This document shows, piece after piece, positions 27,697-35,416 of a DNA stretch of 64,000 nucleotides. Every line of letters starts with the position of its first letter. The stretch's first letter is position 1. A program made the translations under genes and the position numbers. Origin of the DNA: Streptomyces flavofungini (GTDB lineage: Bacteria > Actinomycetota > Actinomycetes > Streptomycetales > Streptomycetaceae); NCBI RefSeq assembly GCF_014650815.1, contig NZ_BMVR01000004.1:310001-374000 (forward strand). Direction: 5' to 3'. The notes below the pieces were generated by a model. That model did no database searches and was not told where the DNA came from. It saw only the letters and a program-made list of their open reading frames with translations.

Positions 27697-28416
27697 ATGA
27701 GCGGCACCACACGGCAACGGCCCACCCACCGGAAGGGCCGGGCGACCCTGACCCGGCAGGGCGTCGGCGAGGCGGCTCTCGCGTTCCTGGGGCGGCACGG
27801 CCCCGCCGCCCTCACGATGCGTTCCCTCGCGGCCGAACTGGGCGTCTCCCCACGCGCCTTGTACAACTACGTCGACGACCGCCGCGACCTGATCACGGTC
27901 GCCGCCGAGGTGTTCCAGGCGGCCTGGCGGCCACCGGCCCTGGACCCGGCCCCGGAAGCCTGGCGGGCCGGCCTGCGGGCCTTCTGCGCCGACCTGCGCG
28001 CCCACTACCGCCGCCACCCCGGCATGACCACCCTGGCCCTGAGCGAGAACATCACCCTGGCCACGCACCCGGTGATGCTCCGCAACGTGGACGCCCTGAT
28101 CGGCTTCTTCGAGGCGGTCGGCCTCGGCCTCGCGGACGCCTACCGCGCCTGTATGGAGACGATCCGCCTGGTCGTGGGCTTCGTGGAGTTCGAGGACGTC
28201 CCGCGGGACCGCCCGCCCGCCGGTCTCGACCCGGCCGACCTGGCGGCCCACCCGCCGCCGTGGCTGCGTACTGCCGACGCCGACGGCCTGCCGCGGCTGG
28301 CGCGGCTCGCGGAGCTGGCTCAGGACGACGCCGACACGCGGTTCGGGTTCTCCGTGGACGTGTTCACGGCAGGGATCGCGGCCCGTGCGGCGGCGGGGCC
28401 GCGGCGTACGAAGTAG
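27697..28416 (+). CDS. TetR-family transcriptional regulator
   Basis: 239 residues. The helix-turn-helix is TMRSLAAELGVSPRALYNYV near residues 40-59, followed by DDRRDLI. The C-terminal domain resembles the TetR_C tetracycline-type region. It diverges from the MFS exporter, and the 168-bp gap is the likely control region. The last ~97 bp overlap the 3' end of the convergent membrane-protein gene. Confidence 0.82.
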   Translation: MSGTTRQRPTHRKGRATLTRQGVGEAALAFLGRHGPAALTMRSLAAELGVSPRALYNYVDDRRDLITVAAEVFQAAWRPPALDPAPEAWRAGLRAFCADLRAHYRRHPGMTTLALSENITLATHPVMLRNVDALIGFFEAVGLGLADAYRACMETIRLVVGFVEFEDVPRDRPPAGLDPADLAAHPPPWLRTADADGLPRLARLAELAQDDADTRFGFSVDVFTAGIAARAAAGPRRTK

Positions 28417-29033
28417 TGGACCGTCAGGGCCAGGACCAGCGGGCCCCACAGGCCGACCGGCAGGACGCAGGCCCGGAACAGGAACTCCCAGAAGCCGCTG
28501 TCGTACTCCCCGAACGAGACGCCGAGGCCGAGGGCGCCCAGCGTGAAGGGCCCGAACAGGGCCGTCGCGCCGAGGCCGCCGAGCGTCGCGGGCACCACCG
28601 CCACCCAGCGGTTCAGGCGCCGCCCGCCGAGCAGCGGGATCCAGCCCGGCGCCACCTCGCCCCAGCCCCGCACGAGCCCGAAGCCCAGCAGGGCGAGCGC
28701 CTCGGTGAGCAGACTCAGCGCGAAGATGTACGGCACCGAGATCCACAGGCTGCCGATCGACCCGGTGCCGGTACCCATGTCGAACCCGAAGGCGAAGGGG
28801 AGCCGCCACACGCACTGGGCGAGCAGGACGAGGGGGATGAGGTGCGCGACGCGCTCGGCCCAGCGGGGGACGGGGCGCTCGGTGCCGGTGCCGGTGCTGG
28901 TGCTGGCGTGGTGGCCTGCGCCTGTACGTGTGCCGGGGTTCGCGCCGGTGTCCGTGCCCCCGGCCATGCCCCACCCCGTGTCCGCGTCCGTGCCGGTGCG
29001 GATGTCGTCCTCGTGAACTGCTGTCGTCGTCAT
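28320..29033 (-). CDS. Integral membrane protein of unknown function
   Basis: 237 residues from the ATG at 29033, preceded by GGAAGAG. A Thr/Gly-rich ~50-residue tail (GTDADTGWGMAGGTDTGAN) is followed by four or five hydrophobic helices, including HLIPLVLLAQCVWRLPFAFG and CVLPVGLWGPLVLALTVHYF. No family is recognised. Its 3' end overlaps the convergent TetR gene by 97 bp. Confidence 0.65.
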   Translation of the reverse strand: MTTTAVHEDDIRTGTDADTGWGMAGGTDTGANPGTRTGAGHHASTSTGTGTERPVPRWAERVAHLIPLVLLAQCVWRLPFAFGFDMGTGTGSIGSLWISVPYIFALSLLTEALALLGFGLVRGWGEVAPGWIPLLGGRRLNRWVAVVPATLGGLGATALFGPFTLGALGLGVSFGEYDSGFWEFLFRACVLPVGLWGPLVLALTVHYFVRRGPAAARAAIPAVNTSTENPNRVSASS

Positions 29034-29157
29034 GGCAATTACTCTTCCGCCGCCGTGGACGGGGATCGTCAGTCCGGGCGCCGAACCGTCTCCGCCGTGC
29101 GGGGGAGCGGGCCGTATACCGTGGCGTGAGGTGCGTACGGAGCGAAGGAGCCCTGCC

Positions 29158-29736
29158 ATGGAGACGTTCGACGGCCTCCCCGTCCGCGCGTTCGCCGACC
29201 GGAGCGCCCTTGAGGAGTGGCTCGACGCGCACCACGAGGACAGCCCCGGCATCTGGCTCAAGCTGGCCAAGAAGGCCTCGGGCGTCGCCTCCGTGACGAT
29301 CGACGAGGTGATCGACCTGGAGCTGTGCTTCGGGTGGATCGACGGTCAGCGCCGCCGCCACGACGACACCTACTTCCTGCAGAAGATCACCCCGCGCCGC
29401 CCGCGCGGCACCTGGTCGAAGCGGAACATCGACCGGGTGGAGGCGCTGATCGCCGCGGGCCGGGTGCGGCCGCGCGGGTTCGCCGAGATCGCGGCGGCGA
29501 AGGCGGACGGCCGCTGGGACGCCGCGTACGACCCGCAGGCCGAGGCGCGCGTCCCCGACGACCTCGCGGCCGCGCTGGCCGCCGAGCCCCGGGCCGCCCG
29601 GACGTACGACGGGCTCGGCAAGACGGACCGGTTCCGGGTGATCCTGCGGCTGCAGACGGCACGCACGGACCGCACGCGGGCGGCACGCCTGGAGCGGATG
29701 GTGGCGACGCTGGCGGCGGGGGAGAAGGTGCGCTGA
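29158..29736 (+). CDS. YdeI/OmpD-associated family protein
   Basis: 192 residues. The DUF1801/YdeI-like pattern is evident: ALEEWLDAHHEDSPGIWLKL, then DEVIDLELCFGWIDGQRRRH, ITPRRPRGTWSKRNIDRVEA and a helical C-terminus ending in the domain Pfam calls bacteriocin-protection YdeI/OmpD-associated. The function is not well established. The ATG at 29158 has AAGGAG seven bases upstream. It is followed by a strong hairpin. Confidence 0.8.
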   Translation: METFDGLPVRAFADRSALEEWLDAHHEDSPGIWLKLAKKASGVASVTIDEVIDLELCFGWIDGQRRRHDDTYFLQKITPRRPRGTWSKRNIDRVEALIAAGRVRPRGFAEIAAAKADGRWDAAYDPQAEARVPDDLAAALAAEPRAARTYDGLGKTDRFRVILRLQTARTDRTRAARLERMVATLAAGEKVR

Positions 29737-29756
29737 GACCCCGGGGACGACGAAGC

Positions 29757-29781
29757 CCCCGGGGCGCGACGCGCCCCGGGG
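29757..29781. terminator. Hairpin after the YdeI-like gene
   Basis: CCCCGGGGCGC (29757-29767) pairs perfectly with GCGCCCCGGGG (29771-29781) around a three-base loop, 20 bp after the stop. There is no T-tract, as is usual in Streptomyces. Confidence 0.65.
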
Positions 29782-30083
29782 TCCGGGAGTTGCTGCCGCC
29801 CGACGGCGTGCGACTGGCGGAACATGCATACGCGCCGCCGGGCGGGATTCAGGGGGGTGCCGGGACCGCGGCGGCGCGGGCGACAGTCCCCGGCCGCGCC
29901 TTCTCAGGTCGAAGGCGCGCCGGGAGACCTTCACCACCGCACTGGCTCGTCCGAGCCGCCGCGGTCCACGTCGTCCCGCCCGCCGTGGGCCACCCCTCAT
30001 CCGGGTCCACGGCGCTGCGGGTCTCCGCGCAGGGGGACCGACCTCCCGTCAAGTCCCCCGCGCAGCCTGGGGGTTGGTGAACC
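29782..30083. other. Intergenic stretch without a recognisable gene
   Basis: About 300 bp between the hairpin and the convergent catalase gene. It is GC-rich with no conserved frame or repeat visible. Confidence 0.5.
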
Positions 30084-31550
30084 TCAGTCGTCGCGCAGGG
30101 CGCGCACCGCCGCTTCGACGCGCTTGCCGTAGTCGGCGTCGGCGGCGTGGAAGTGGGCGAGGTTCTTCTCGATGACGTCGTCGCGCGAGACCTGCGAGAG
30201 GCCGCCCGCGATGTTCGCCACCAGGCGGGACTTCTCCTCGGCGGACATCAGCCGGTACAGCTCGCCGGCCTGGAAGAAGTCGTCGTCCTTGGTGTGGGCC
30301 GGGGCCTCGTGCGTGCCCGTGTGGCCGGTGACGGCCAGCGGGGCCGACAGGGGCTTGCCGGTCTCGGTGGGGCCGTCGTAGGAGTTCGGCTCGTAGTTCC
30401 TGCGGTCGCGGCCGTAGGCGTTGGACGCCATCAGGCCGTCGCGGCCGTAGTTGTCCGCACTGCCCCCGGGCACGGCCTTCGGCGCGTTCACGGCGAGCTG
30501 GGTGTGGTTGACGCCCAGGCGGTAGCGGTGCGCGTCGGCGTACGCGAACAGGCGGCCCTGGAGCATCTTGTCCGGCGAGGGGCCGATGCCGGGCACGAAG
30601 TTGTTCGGCGAGAACGCGGCCTGCTCGACCTCGGCGAAGATGTTGTCCGGGTTGCGGTCGAGGACCAGGCGGCCCACGCGCCGCAGCGGGTAGTCGCTGT
30701 GCGGCCACACCTTGGTCAGGTCGAACGGGTTGAAGCGGTAGTCGGCCGCGTCCGCCGCCGGCATCACCTGTACGTGCAGGGTCCAGGACGGGTTCACGCC
30801 CCGCTCGATGGCCTGGAGCAGGTCCGTCTGGTGCGAGTTGGCGTCCTTGCCCGCGAGCTCGGCGCCCTGCTCGGCGGAGAGGCAGCGGACGCCCTGGTTC
30901 GTCTTGAAGTGGTACTTGACGAAGAAGGCCTCGCCCTCGGCGTTCGTCCACTGGTAGGTGTGCGAGCCGTAGCCGTTCATGTGCCGGTACGAGGCGGGGA
31001 TGCCGCGGTCGCCCATCAGCCAGGTCACCTGGTGCGTGGCCTCGGGGGCGTGCGCCCAGAAGTCCCAGACGTTGTCCGGCTCCTGCTTGCCCGTGAACGG
31101 GTCGCGCTTCTGCGAGTGGATGAAGTCCGGGAACTTGATCGGGTCCTTGATGAAGAACACCGGGGTGTTGTTGCCGACGAGGTCGTAATTGCCCTCTTCG
31201 GTATAGAACTTCACCGCGAAGCCGCGCGGGTCGCGGACCGCGTCCGCGCCGCCGAGGCTGTCGGCCACGGTGGAGAACCGCAGGAAGGTCTCCGTGCGCT
31301 TGCCCACCTCGCCGAGGAAGTCCGCGGAGGTGTACGCGGTGACGTCGTCGGTCACCTCGAAGTAGCCGTAGGCGCCCGAGCCACGGGCGTGCACGACGCG
31401 CTCCGGGATCCGCTCGCGGTTGAAGCGGGCGAGCTTCTCCAACAGGTGCTGGTCCTGGAGGAGCAGCGGGCCGCCGACACCGGCGGAGGCGGAGTTCTGG
31501 TTGTCGGCGACAGGAGCGCCGGACTCGGTCGTGAGCACACGCTGCGACAT
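30084..31550 (-). CDS. katA: Monofunctional haem catalase
   Basis: A 488-residue small-subunit catalase that disproportionates H2O2. The distal His lies in [20 protein letters not shown] (His54), and [10 protein letters not shown] and the proximal haem-ligand Tyr in [12 protein letters not shown] are present. Length and motifs fit clade-3 enzymes. Upstream it shares an identical 17-bp palindrome with the urate operon, so its likely task is removing the H2O2 produced by uricase. It is transcribed alone on the minus strand, downstream of glxR but behind a strong hairpin. Confidence 0.93.
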   Translation of the reverse strand: MSQRVLTTESGAPVADNQNSASAGVGGPLLLQDQHLLEKLARFNRERIPERVVHARGSGAYGYFEVTDDVTAYTSADFLGEVGKRTETFLRFSTVADSLGGADAVRDPRGFAVKFYTEEGNYDLVGNNTPVFFIKDPIKFPDFIHSQKRDPFTGKQEPDNVWDFWAHAPEATHQVTWLMGDRGIPASYRHMNGYGSHTYQWTNAEGEAFFVKYHFKTNQGVRCLSAEQGAELAGKDANSHQTDLLQAIERGVNPSWTLHVQVMPAADAADYRFNPFDLTKVWPHSDYPLRRVGRLVLDRNPDNIFAEVEQAAFSPNNFVPGIGPSPDKMLQGRLFAYADAHRYRLGVNHTQLAVNAPKAVPGGSADNYGRDGLMASNAYGRDRRNYEPNSYDGPTETGKPLSAPLAVTGHTGTHEAPAHTKDDDFFQAGELYRLMSAEEKSRLVANIAGGLSQVSRDDVIEKNLAHFHAADADYGKRVEAAVRALRDD

Positions 31551-31595
31551 GGTGGTGGGTCGGCCTTCCGTGCTGTGGCTGCTGACGTGATGGGG

Positions 31596-31625
31596 AGCGT
31601 AGGGACCCCTGAGCTGCTACGTCAA
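31596..31625 (-). promoter_or_regulatory. Candidate catalase promoter
   Basis: On the minus strand TTGACG (31625-31620), an 18-bp spacer and TACGCT (31601-31596). The -35 element lies within the 17-bp operator, which suits repression. Confidence 0.5.
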
Positions 31626-31637
31626 CAGTTTGTTGAA
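31621..31637. promoter_or_regulatory. 17-bp palindromic operator at the catalase promoter
   Basis: Read toward the catalase gene the sequence is TTCAACAAACTGTTGAC, a TCAACA-N3-TGTTGA palindrome. It is identical over all 17 bp to 34414-34430 before the urate operon. Orientation and distance to the start codon (about 70 against 64 bp) are also alike. Confidence 0.75.
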
Positions 31638-31658
31638 GTTGATGAGCGGGGTGGAGGG

Positions 31659-31720
31659 TTCCGGGCCGCGGCGGCGTCTGGGCGCGACAGGACAGGTGTC
31701 AACGCCGCCGCGGCCCGGAA
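31659..31720. terminator. Perfect 18-bp hairpin between glxR and catalase
   Basis: 31659-31676 and 31703-31720 are perfectly complementary, very GC-rich 18-bp arms around a 26-base loop. It starts 40 bp after the glxR stop and so should end the hyi-glxR transcript before the catalase promoter. Confidence 0.7.
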
Positions 31721-31760
31721 GTCTGGGGTGCTCTCAGGCCTGCGAGGTGCGGGCCCTCGG

Positions 31761-32651
31761 TCAGAGCTGGGCGCCGGAGAGGCGCTCGACGGAGCGGAGC
31801 AGCGCGGAGTGGTCGAGGCCGCCGTCGCCCTGTGCGCGCAGGGAGGCGACGAGCTGGGCGACCACGGCGCCGACGGGCAGGGCCGCGCCGACGTTGCGGG
31901 CGGCGTCGGTCACGATGCCCATGTCCTTGTGGTGCAGGTCGATGCGGAAGCCCGGCTTGAAGTCCCGGTTCAGGAAGTTGTCCTTCTTGCGGGTCAGGAC
32001 GGTCGAACCGGCGAGGCCGCCGTTGAGCACGTCCAGGGCCGCCGTCAGGTCCACGCCGGACTTCTCCAGGAAGACCACGGCCTCGGCGCACGCCTGGATG
32101 TTGACGGCGACGATGAGCTGGTTCGCGGCCTTCACCGTCTGGCCGGAGCCGTGCGGGCCGCACAGCACGATGGTCTTGCCGAGCGCGTCCAGGAGCGGCT
32201 TGGCCGCGTCGAAGTCGGCCTGCTCGCCGCCGACCATGATGGAGAGGACGGCCTCGATGGCACCGGCCTCGCCACCGGACACGGGGGCGTCCAGGACGCG
32301 GATGCCCTTGTCCTCGGCGGCCTTCGCCAGGTCGACGGAGGTCTGCGGGGTGATCGACGACATGTCGATGAGGAGCGCGCCGGACCTCGCGTTCTCCAGG
32401 ATGCCGTCCGGGCCGTACGCGATGGCCTCGACCTGCGGGGACGCGGGCACCATCGTCACGATCACGTCGGCGTCCCCGACGGCCTCGGCGATCGACTTGG
32501 CGGCGGTGCCGCCCGCGGCGGCGAGCCGGTCGAGCTTGTCCTGCTCCAGCGTGAAGCCGGTGACGGAGTACCCCGCCTTGATCAGGTTCTCGGACATGGG
32601 CGATCCCATGATGCCGAGTCCGATCCAGGCGACCTTGGGAAGCGTGCTCAT
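31761..32651 (-). CDS. glxR: 2-hydroxy-3-oxopropionate (tartronate semialdehyde) reductase
   Basis: A 296-residue beta-hydroxyacid dehydrogenase that reduces tartronate semialdehyde to glycerate with NAD(P)H. The Rossmann motif is WIGLGIMGSPMSENL at the N-terminus; the substrate loop DAPVSGGEAGA and the catalytic-lysine segment GSGQTVKAANQ (about residue 171) are intact. AGGAGAGG precedes the ATG. It follows hyi by 39 bp on the same strand, forming an operon, and completes the route opened by Gcl. Confidence 0.92.
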   Translation of the reverse strand: MSTLPKVAWIGLGIMGSPMSENLIKAGYSVTGFTLEQDKLDRLAAAGGTAAKSIAEAVGDADVIVTMVPASPQVEAIAYGPDGILENARSGALLIDMSSITPQTSVDLAKAAEDKGIRVLDAPVSGGEAGAIEAVLSIMVGGEQADFDAAKPLLDALGKTIVLCGPHGSGQTVKAANQLIVAVNIQACAEAVVFLEKSGVDLTAALDVLNGGLAGSTVLTRKKDNFLNRDFKPGFRIDLHHKDMGIVTDAARNVGAALPVGAVVAQLVASLRAQGDGGLDHSALLRSVERLSGAQL

Positions 32652-32690
32652 GAGGGAACCTCTCCTACTCGGTGTTTCTGTGTCAGCTGT

Positions 32691-33509
32691 TTAGGACAGC
32701 CAGCCGAACGACTCGGCGCTGGGGCGGTCGCCCGCCTTGTACTCAAGGCCGACCCACCCGTCGTACCCCGCCGTCCGGAGCTGATCGAGCAGCTCCTCCA
32801 GCGGCAGCGAACCGGTGCCCGGGGCGCCCCGGCCGGGGTTGTCGGCGATCTGCACATGCCCGGTCCTGGCCGCGTACCGCTCGATGACCGAGGGCAGGTC
32901 CTCCCCGTTCATGGAGAGGTGGTACAGGTCCATGAGGAACTTGGCGTTGTCGAGCCCCGTCGCGGCGTTCACCTTGTCCACGATCTCGATCGCCTTGGGC
33001 GCGCTCACGATGGGGCACTTGGGCGACTCGGGGGCGTTGAGCGCCTCGATCAACAGAACCGCGCCCACGCGAGAAGCCTCCCGGGCGGCCAACACCAGGT
33101 TCTCCAGGGCGAGTTCGTCCTGGACGGCTGGGTCCACGCCGTCGACGCGGTTGCCGTACAGGGCGTTCAGCGCCGTGCAGCCGAGCGACTTCGCGAAGTC
33201 CGCCGCCACCGCGAGGTTCGCGCGGAACTTCGCGCTCTCCTCGCCGGGGATCGAAAGGGCGCCGCGATCGGGACCCGGAAGCTGTCCGGCGTAGAAGTTC
33301 AGTCCCACCAACTGCACGCCCGCGTCCTCGATCGCCTTTCTCAGGGCGTCGAGCTCGGACCGCTCGGGGGTGGGGGCGTCGACCCAGGGCCACCACAGCT
33401 CGACCGCGCCGAAGCCGGCCTTCGCGGCGGCCGCGGGGCGCTCCAGGAGCGGGAGCTCGGTGAAGAGGATCGACAGGTTCACATTGAAGCGCTGGTCGGA
33501 GTATCCCAT
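32691..33509 (-). CDS. hyi: Hydroxypyruvate isomerase
   Basis: A 272-residue TIM-barrel protein of the AP-endonuclease-2-like isomerase family, which interconverts hydroxypyruvate and tartronate semialdehyde. Typical blocks are FNVNLSILFTELPLLERPAA, LLIEALN (metal Glu), LMDLYHLSMNGEDL, GHVQIADNPGRGAPGTG and VGLEYKAG at the end. First gene of the hyi-glxR operon. The twin operator lies only 15 bp upstream of its ATG, in the same order as at gcl. Confidence 0.92.
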   Translation of the reverse strand: MGYSDQRFNVNLSILFTELPLLERPAAAAKAGFGAVELWWPWVDAPTPERSELDALRKAIEDAGVQLVGLNFYAGQLPGPDRGALSIPGEESAKFRANLAVAADFAKSLGCTALNALYGNRVDGVDPAVQDELALENLVLAAREASRVGAVLLIEALNAPESPKCPIVSAPKAIEIVDKVNAATGLDNAKFLMDLYHLSMNGEDLPSVIERYAARTGHVQIADNPGRGAPGTGSLPLEELLDQLRTAGYDGWVGLEYKAGDRPSAESFGWLS

Positions 33510-33524
33510 GGGGCTTCCGCGCTC

Positions 33525-33562
33525 CTTCCGTATTGCGGAAGTTCATTTCTGCTTGATGGAAG
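33525..33562. promoter_or_regulatory. Twin operator upstream of hyi (AllR-like regulon)
   Basis: A perfect CTTCCGtattgCGGAAG palindrome at 33525-33541 and a second site, CTTCCATCAAGCAGAAA on the minus strand, at 33546-33562. The pair matches the gcl block at 30 of 38 positions. On the minus strand TTGACA (33590-33585), 18 bp and CAGTCT (33566-33561) could be the promoter, placing the operators over the start of transcription. Confidence 0.7.
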
Positions 33563-33654
33563 ACTGCATCCGATCCGTGGAAGCTGTCAAGGGGCTCCGC
33601 CGGAAAATCGGACGGGGCCGCCTGGACGGCCGGATGCCGAGTTAAGTTGGCGCC

Positions 33655-33951
33655 GTGCGATTGAGAGTGGAGTTCACGACCGAGCCCTTCGACCTCGACG
33701 AGGCGCCGCCCCACGCCCTGGCCGCCCGCGACGTCATCCAGGGCGCCGACCTGGACGCCGTGGACGTCGGCCCCTTCGGCAACACCGCCGAGGGCGACGT
33801 CGACGCGGTCCTGACGGCTGTCGACGCGATGCTGCGCCGGTCCCTGGGTGCCGGCGCCACCCGCGTCTCGCTCCAGGTCAATGTGATCGCGGAGCCCGGC
33901 GGGCGGACGGATTCCGGCGACCGGGCCGAGCCGGGGGAGGTCGCCCCGTGA
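33655..33951 (+). CDS. Small protein, possibly of the thiamine-binding MTH1187/YkoF type
   Basis: 98 residues from a GTG at 33655. The pattern (EFTTEPFDL, then GADLDAVDVGPFGNTAEGDV, VLTAVDAMLRRSLGAGATRV and SLQVNVI) has the length and alpha/beta alternation of MTH1187/YkoF-like proteins, some of which bind thiamine. The match is by feel only. Its stop overlaps the GTG of the next gene, so it is co-translated with a DNA-binding protein and might be that protein's sensor. Confidence 0.6.
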   Translation: MRLRVEFTTEPFDLDEAPPHALAARDVIQGADLDAVDVGPFGNTAEGDVDAVLTAVDAMLRRSLGAGATRVSLQVNVIAEPGGRTDSGDRAEPGEVAP

Positions 33952-34325
33952 CCGGATTCGGGGACGACCCCTTCGTCACCGCCGTCAAGCCGCTCGTGGA
34001 CGCCATGGGCGGCGAAATGCTGCCGCCGGACCAGGCGGGCCCGGACGACGTGGTCCTGTCCTGGGAGGGTGCGGACGTGCTCGCGGTGCGGCTGCCGCAG
34101 CTCGCGGACTCCCTCGACCACATCCTGCTCGCCCTGGAGCGCAAGCGCGGCATGCCCCTCGCGGAGCTCGACCGCAAGGCCAAGCAGGAGGTCGTACGGA
34201 TACTCGAGGCCCGTGGCGCGTTCTCCGTGCGCCATGGCGTGGAGACCGTGGCGGGCGCCCTCGGGGTCAGCCGTTTCACCGTGTACAACTACCTGAACAG
34301 GGAGAACGCCGCGAAGGGCAAGTAG
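33948..34325 (+). CDS. YheO/DauR-like helix-turn-helix regulator (HTH_22)
   Basis: 125 residues. The C-terminus (KQEVVRILEARGAFSVRHGV, then ETVAGALGVSRFTVYNYLN) closely follows the HTH_22 domain of YheO/DauR-type regulators. The N-terminal ~75 residues are too short for the usual PAS-like domain. GGGGGAGG lies seven bases before the GTG, which overlaps the previous stop. It lies directly upstream of the urate operon and is the closest candidate for the regulator that binds the palindrome shared with catalase (inference). Confidence 0.7.
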   Translation: MTGFGDDPFVTAVKPLVDAMGGEMLPPDQAGPDDVVLSWEGADVLAVRLPQLADSLDHILLALERKRGMPLAELDRKAKQEVVRILEARGAFSVRHGVETVAGALGVSRFTVYNYLNRENAAKGK

Positions 34326-34413
34326 CTCCGCGCCCCCGGCGCGGGGCGGCGTCACGCTGCGCGGCCAAGCCGTCACCCGGATCGCGGGGTGGCGGCTTCT
34401 TTGTTCAAATGAT

Positions 34414-34430
34414 TTCAACAAACTGTTGAC
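34414..34430. promoter_or_regulatory. 17-bp palindromic operator of the urate operon
   Basis: TTCAACAAACTGTTGAC, identical to the catalase-promoter site. TTGACG at 34426-34431, 17-18 bp and TTAGCT/TAGCTG near 34450 form a likely promoter, so the operator overlaps the -35 box. Confidence 0.75.
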
Positions 34431-34494
34431 GGGATGTTGTTGAAGGTCTTAGCTGTTCCGCAGCCCGTCCAGCACATGGCCACGGAGGCACCCC

Positions 34495-35007
34495 GTGACT
34501 TCCCGTACGACACCGGGCCTGGCCCGGTTCAACGCCCTGCCGGAGCCGGCGGCCACCGCCGAGCTCCACGAGGCCTGCGCCTCGTCGGCCTGGGGGAGCG
34601 CACTGCTCGCCCAGCGCCCCTTCACCACCGCCGACGCCCTCTACGCAGCCAGCGACGCCGCCATGGCCGAGCTGACCGCCGACGACCTGGCCGAGGCGAT
34701 GGCCGGGCACCCGCCCATCGGGCGCCCGAAGCCGGGCGACCCGACCTCGTCCCGCGAGCAGGCGGGCATGGCCGGGGCGTCCGAGGGGCTCAAGGCCGAG
34801 CTGCTCGACCTCAACCTGGCCTACCAGGACAGGTTCGGCCACGTCTTCCTCATCTGCGCCACCGGCAGGACCGGCGAGCAGATGCGGGACGCGGTCCGGG
34901 ACCGGATCGGCAACTCGCCCGAGCAGGAGCGGGAGATCGTCCGCACCGAACTCGGCAAGATCAACCGCATCCGCCTGGCCCGTCTTCTGGAGGACGAGAA
35001 CGCATGA
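34495..35007 (+). CDS. uraD: OHCU decarboxylase
   Basis: A 170-residue all-helical enzyme that converts 2-oxo-4-hydroxy-4-carboxy-5-ureidoimidazoline to S-allantoin, the last step from urate. Family signatures are FNALPEPAATAELHEACASS, the catalytic-His region AGHPPIG, SREQAGM and NLAYQDRFGHVFLICATGRT. It starts at a GTG. Its stop overlaps the ATG of uraH. First gene of the urate operon, 64 bp behind the shared operator. Confidence 0.92.
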   Translation: MTSRTTPGLARFNALPEPAATAELHEACASSAWGSALLAQRPFTTADALYAASDAAMAELTADDLAEAMAGHPPIGRPKPGDPTSSREQAGMAGASEGLKAELLDLNLAYQDRFGHVFLICATGRTGEQMRDAVRDRIGNSPEQEREIVRTELGKINRIRLARLLEDENA

Positions 35008-35411
35008 GCACCGACACCACCGCATCCGTGTCCACGCACATCCTGGACACCAGCGTCGGCCGCCCCGCCGAGGGCGTCGCCATCGCGCTGGCCGCCCGCT
35101 CCGGCGGCGGCGCGGACTGGATCGCGCTCGGCGGCTCGGCCACGGACGCGGACGGGCGCTGCAAGGACCTGCCGGCGCTGCCGGAGGGCACCACCCGCGT
35201 ACGGCTCGACTTCGCCGTCGAGACGTACTTCCTGAACAAGCAGGACAAGCAAGCCGAGGCGCAGCAGGACGCCCCCGCGAATCGGGACAGCGGTGCGAAC
35301 GGTGTGTTCTTCCCCGAGGTGGCGATCACCTTCGCCGTCGTACCGGGCGAGCACTACCACGTACCGCTGCTGCTCAACCCGTTCGGCTACTCCGTTTACC
35401 GAGGGAGCTAG
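35004..35411 (+). CDS. uraH: 5-hydroxyisourate hydrolase
   Basis: A 135-residue transthyretin-related protein that hydrolyses 5-hydroxyisourate. STHILDTSVGRPAEGVAIAL at the N-terminus, the YHVPLLLNPFGYSVYRGS end and the invariant C-terminal YRGS tetrapeptide are intact. A ~20-residue hydrophilic insertion (NKQDKQAEAQQDAPANRDSG) replaces a short loop in the middle. It overlaps uraD by four bases and is six bases from the uricase gene. Confidence 0.92.
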   Translation: MSTDTTASVSTHILDTSVGRPAEGVAIALAARSGGGADWIALGGSATDADGRCKDLPALPEGTTRVRLDFAVETYFLNKQDKQAEAQQDAPANRDSGANGVFFPEVAITFAVVPGEHYHVPLLLNPFGYSVYRGS

Positions 35412-35416
35412 CAGAC

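Noticed and set aside
30147..34325. Plus-strand open frame of about 1,390 codons across catalase, glxR and hyi
   Set aside because: It is the antisense shadow of strongly supported minus-strand genes. Long shadow frames are normal at this GC content, and the translation has no domain features apart from its last ~120 codons, which are the real HTH_22 gene.
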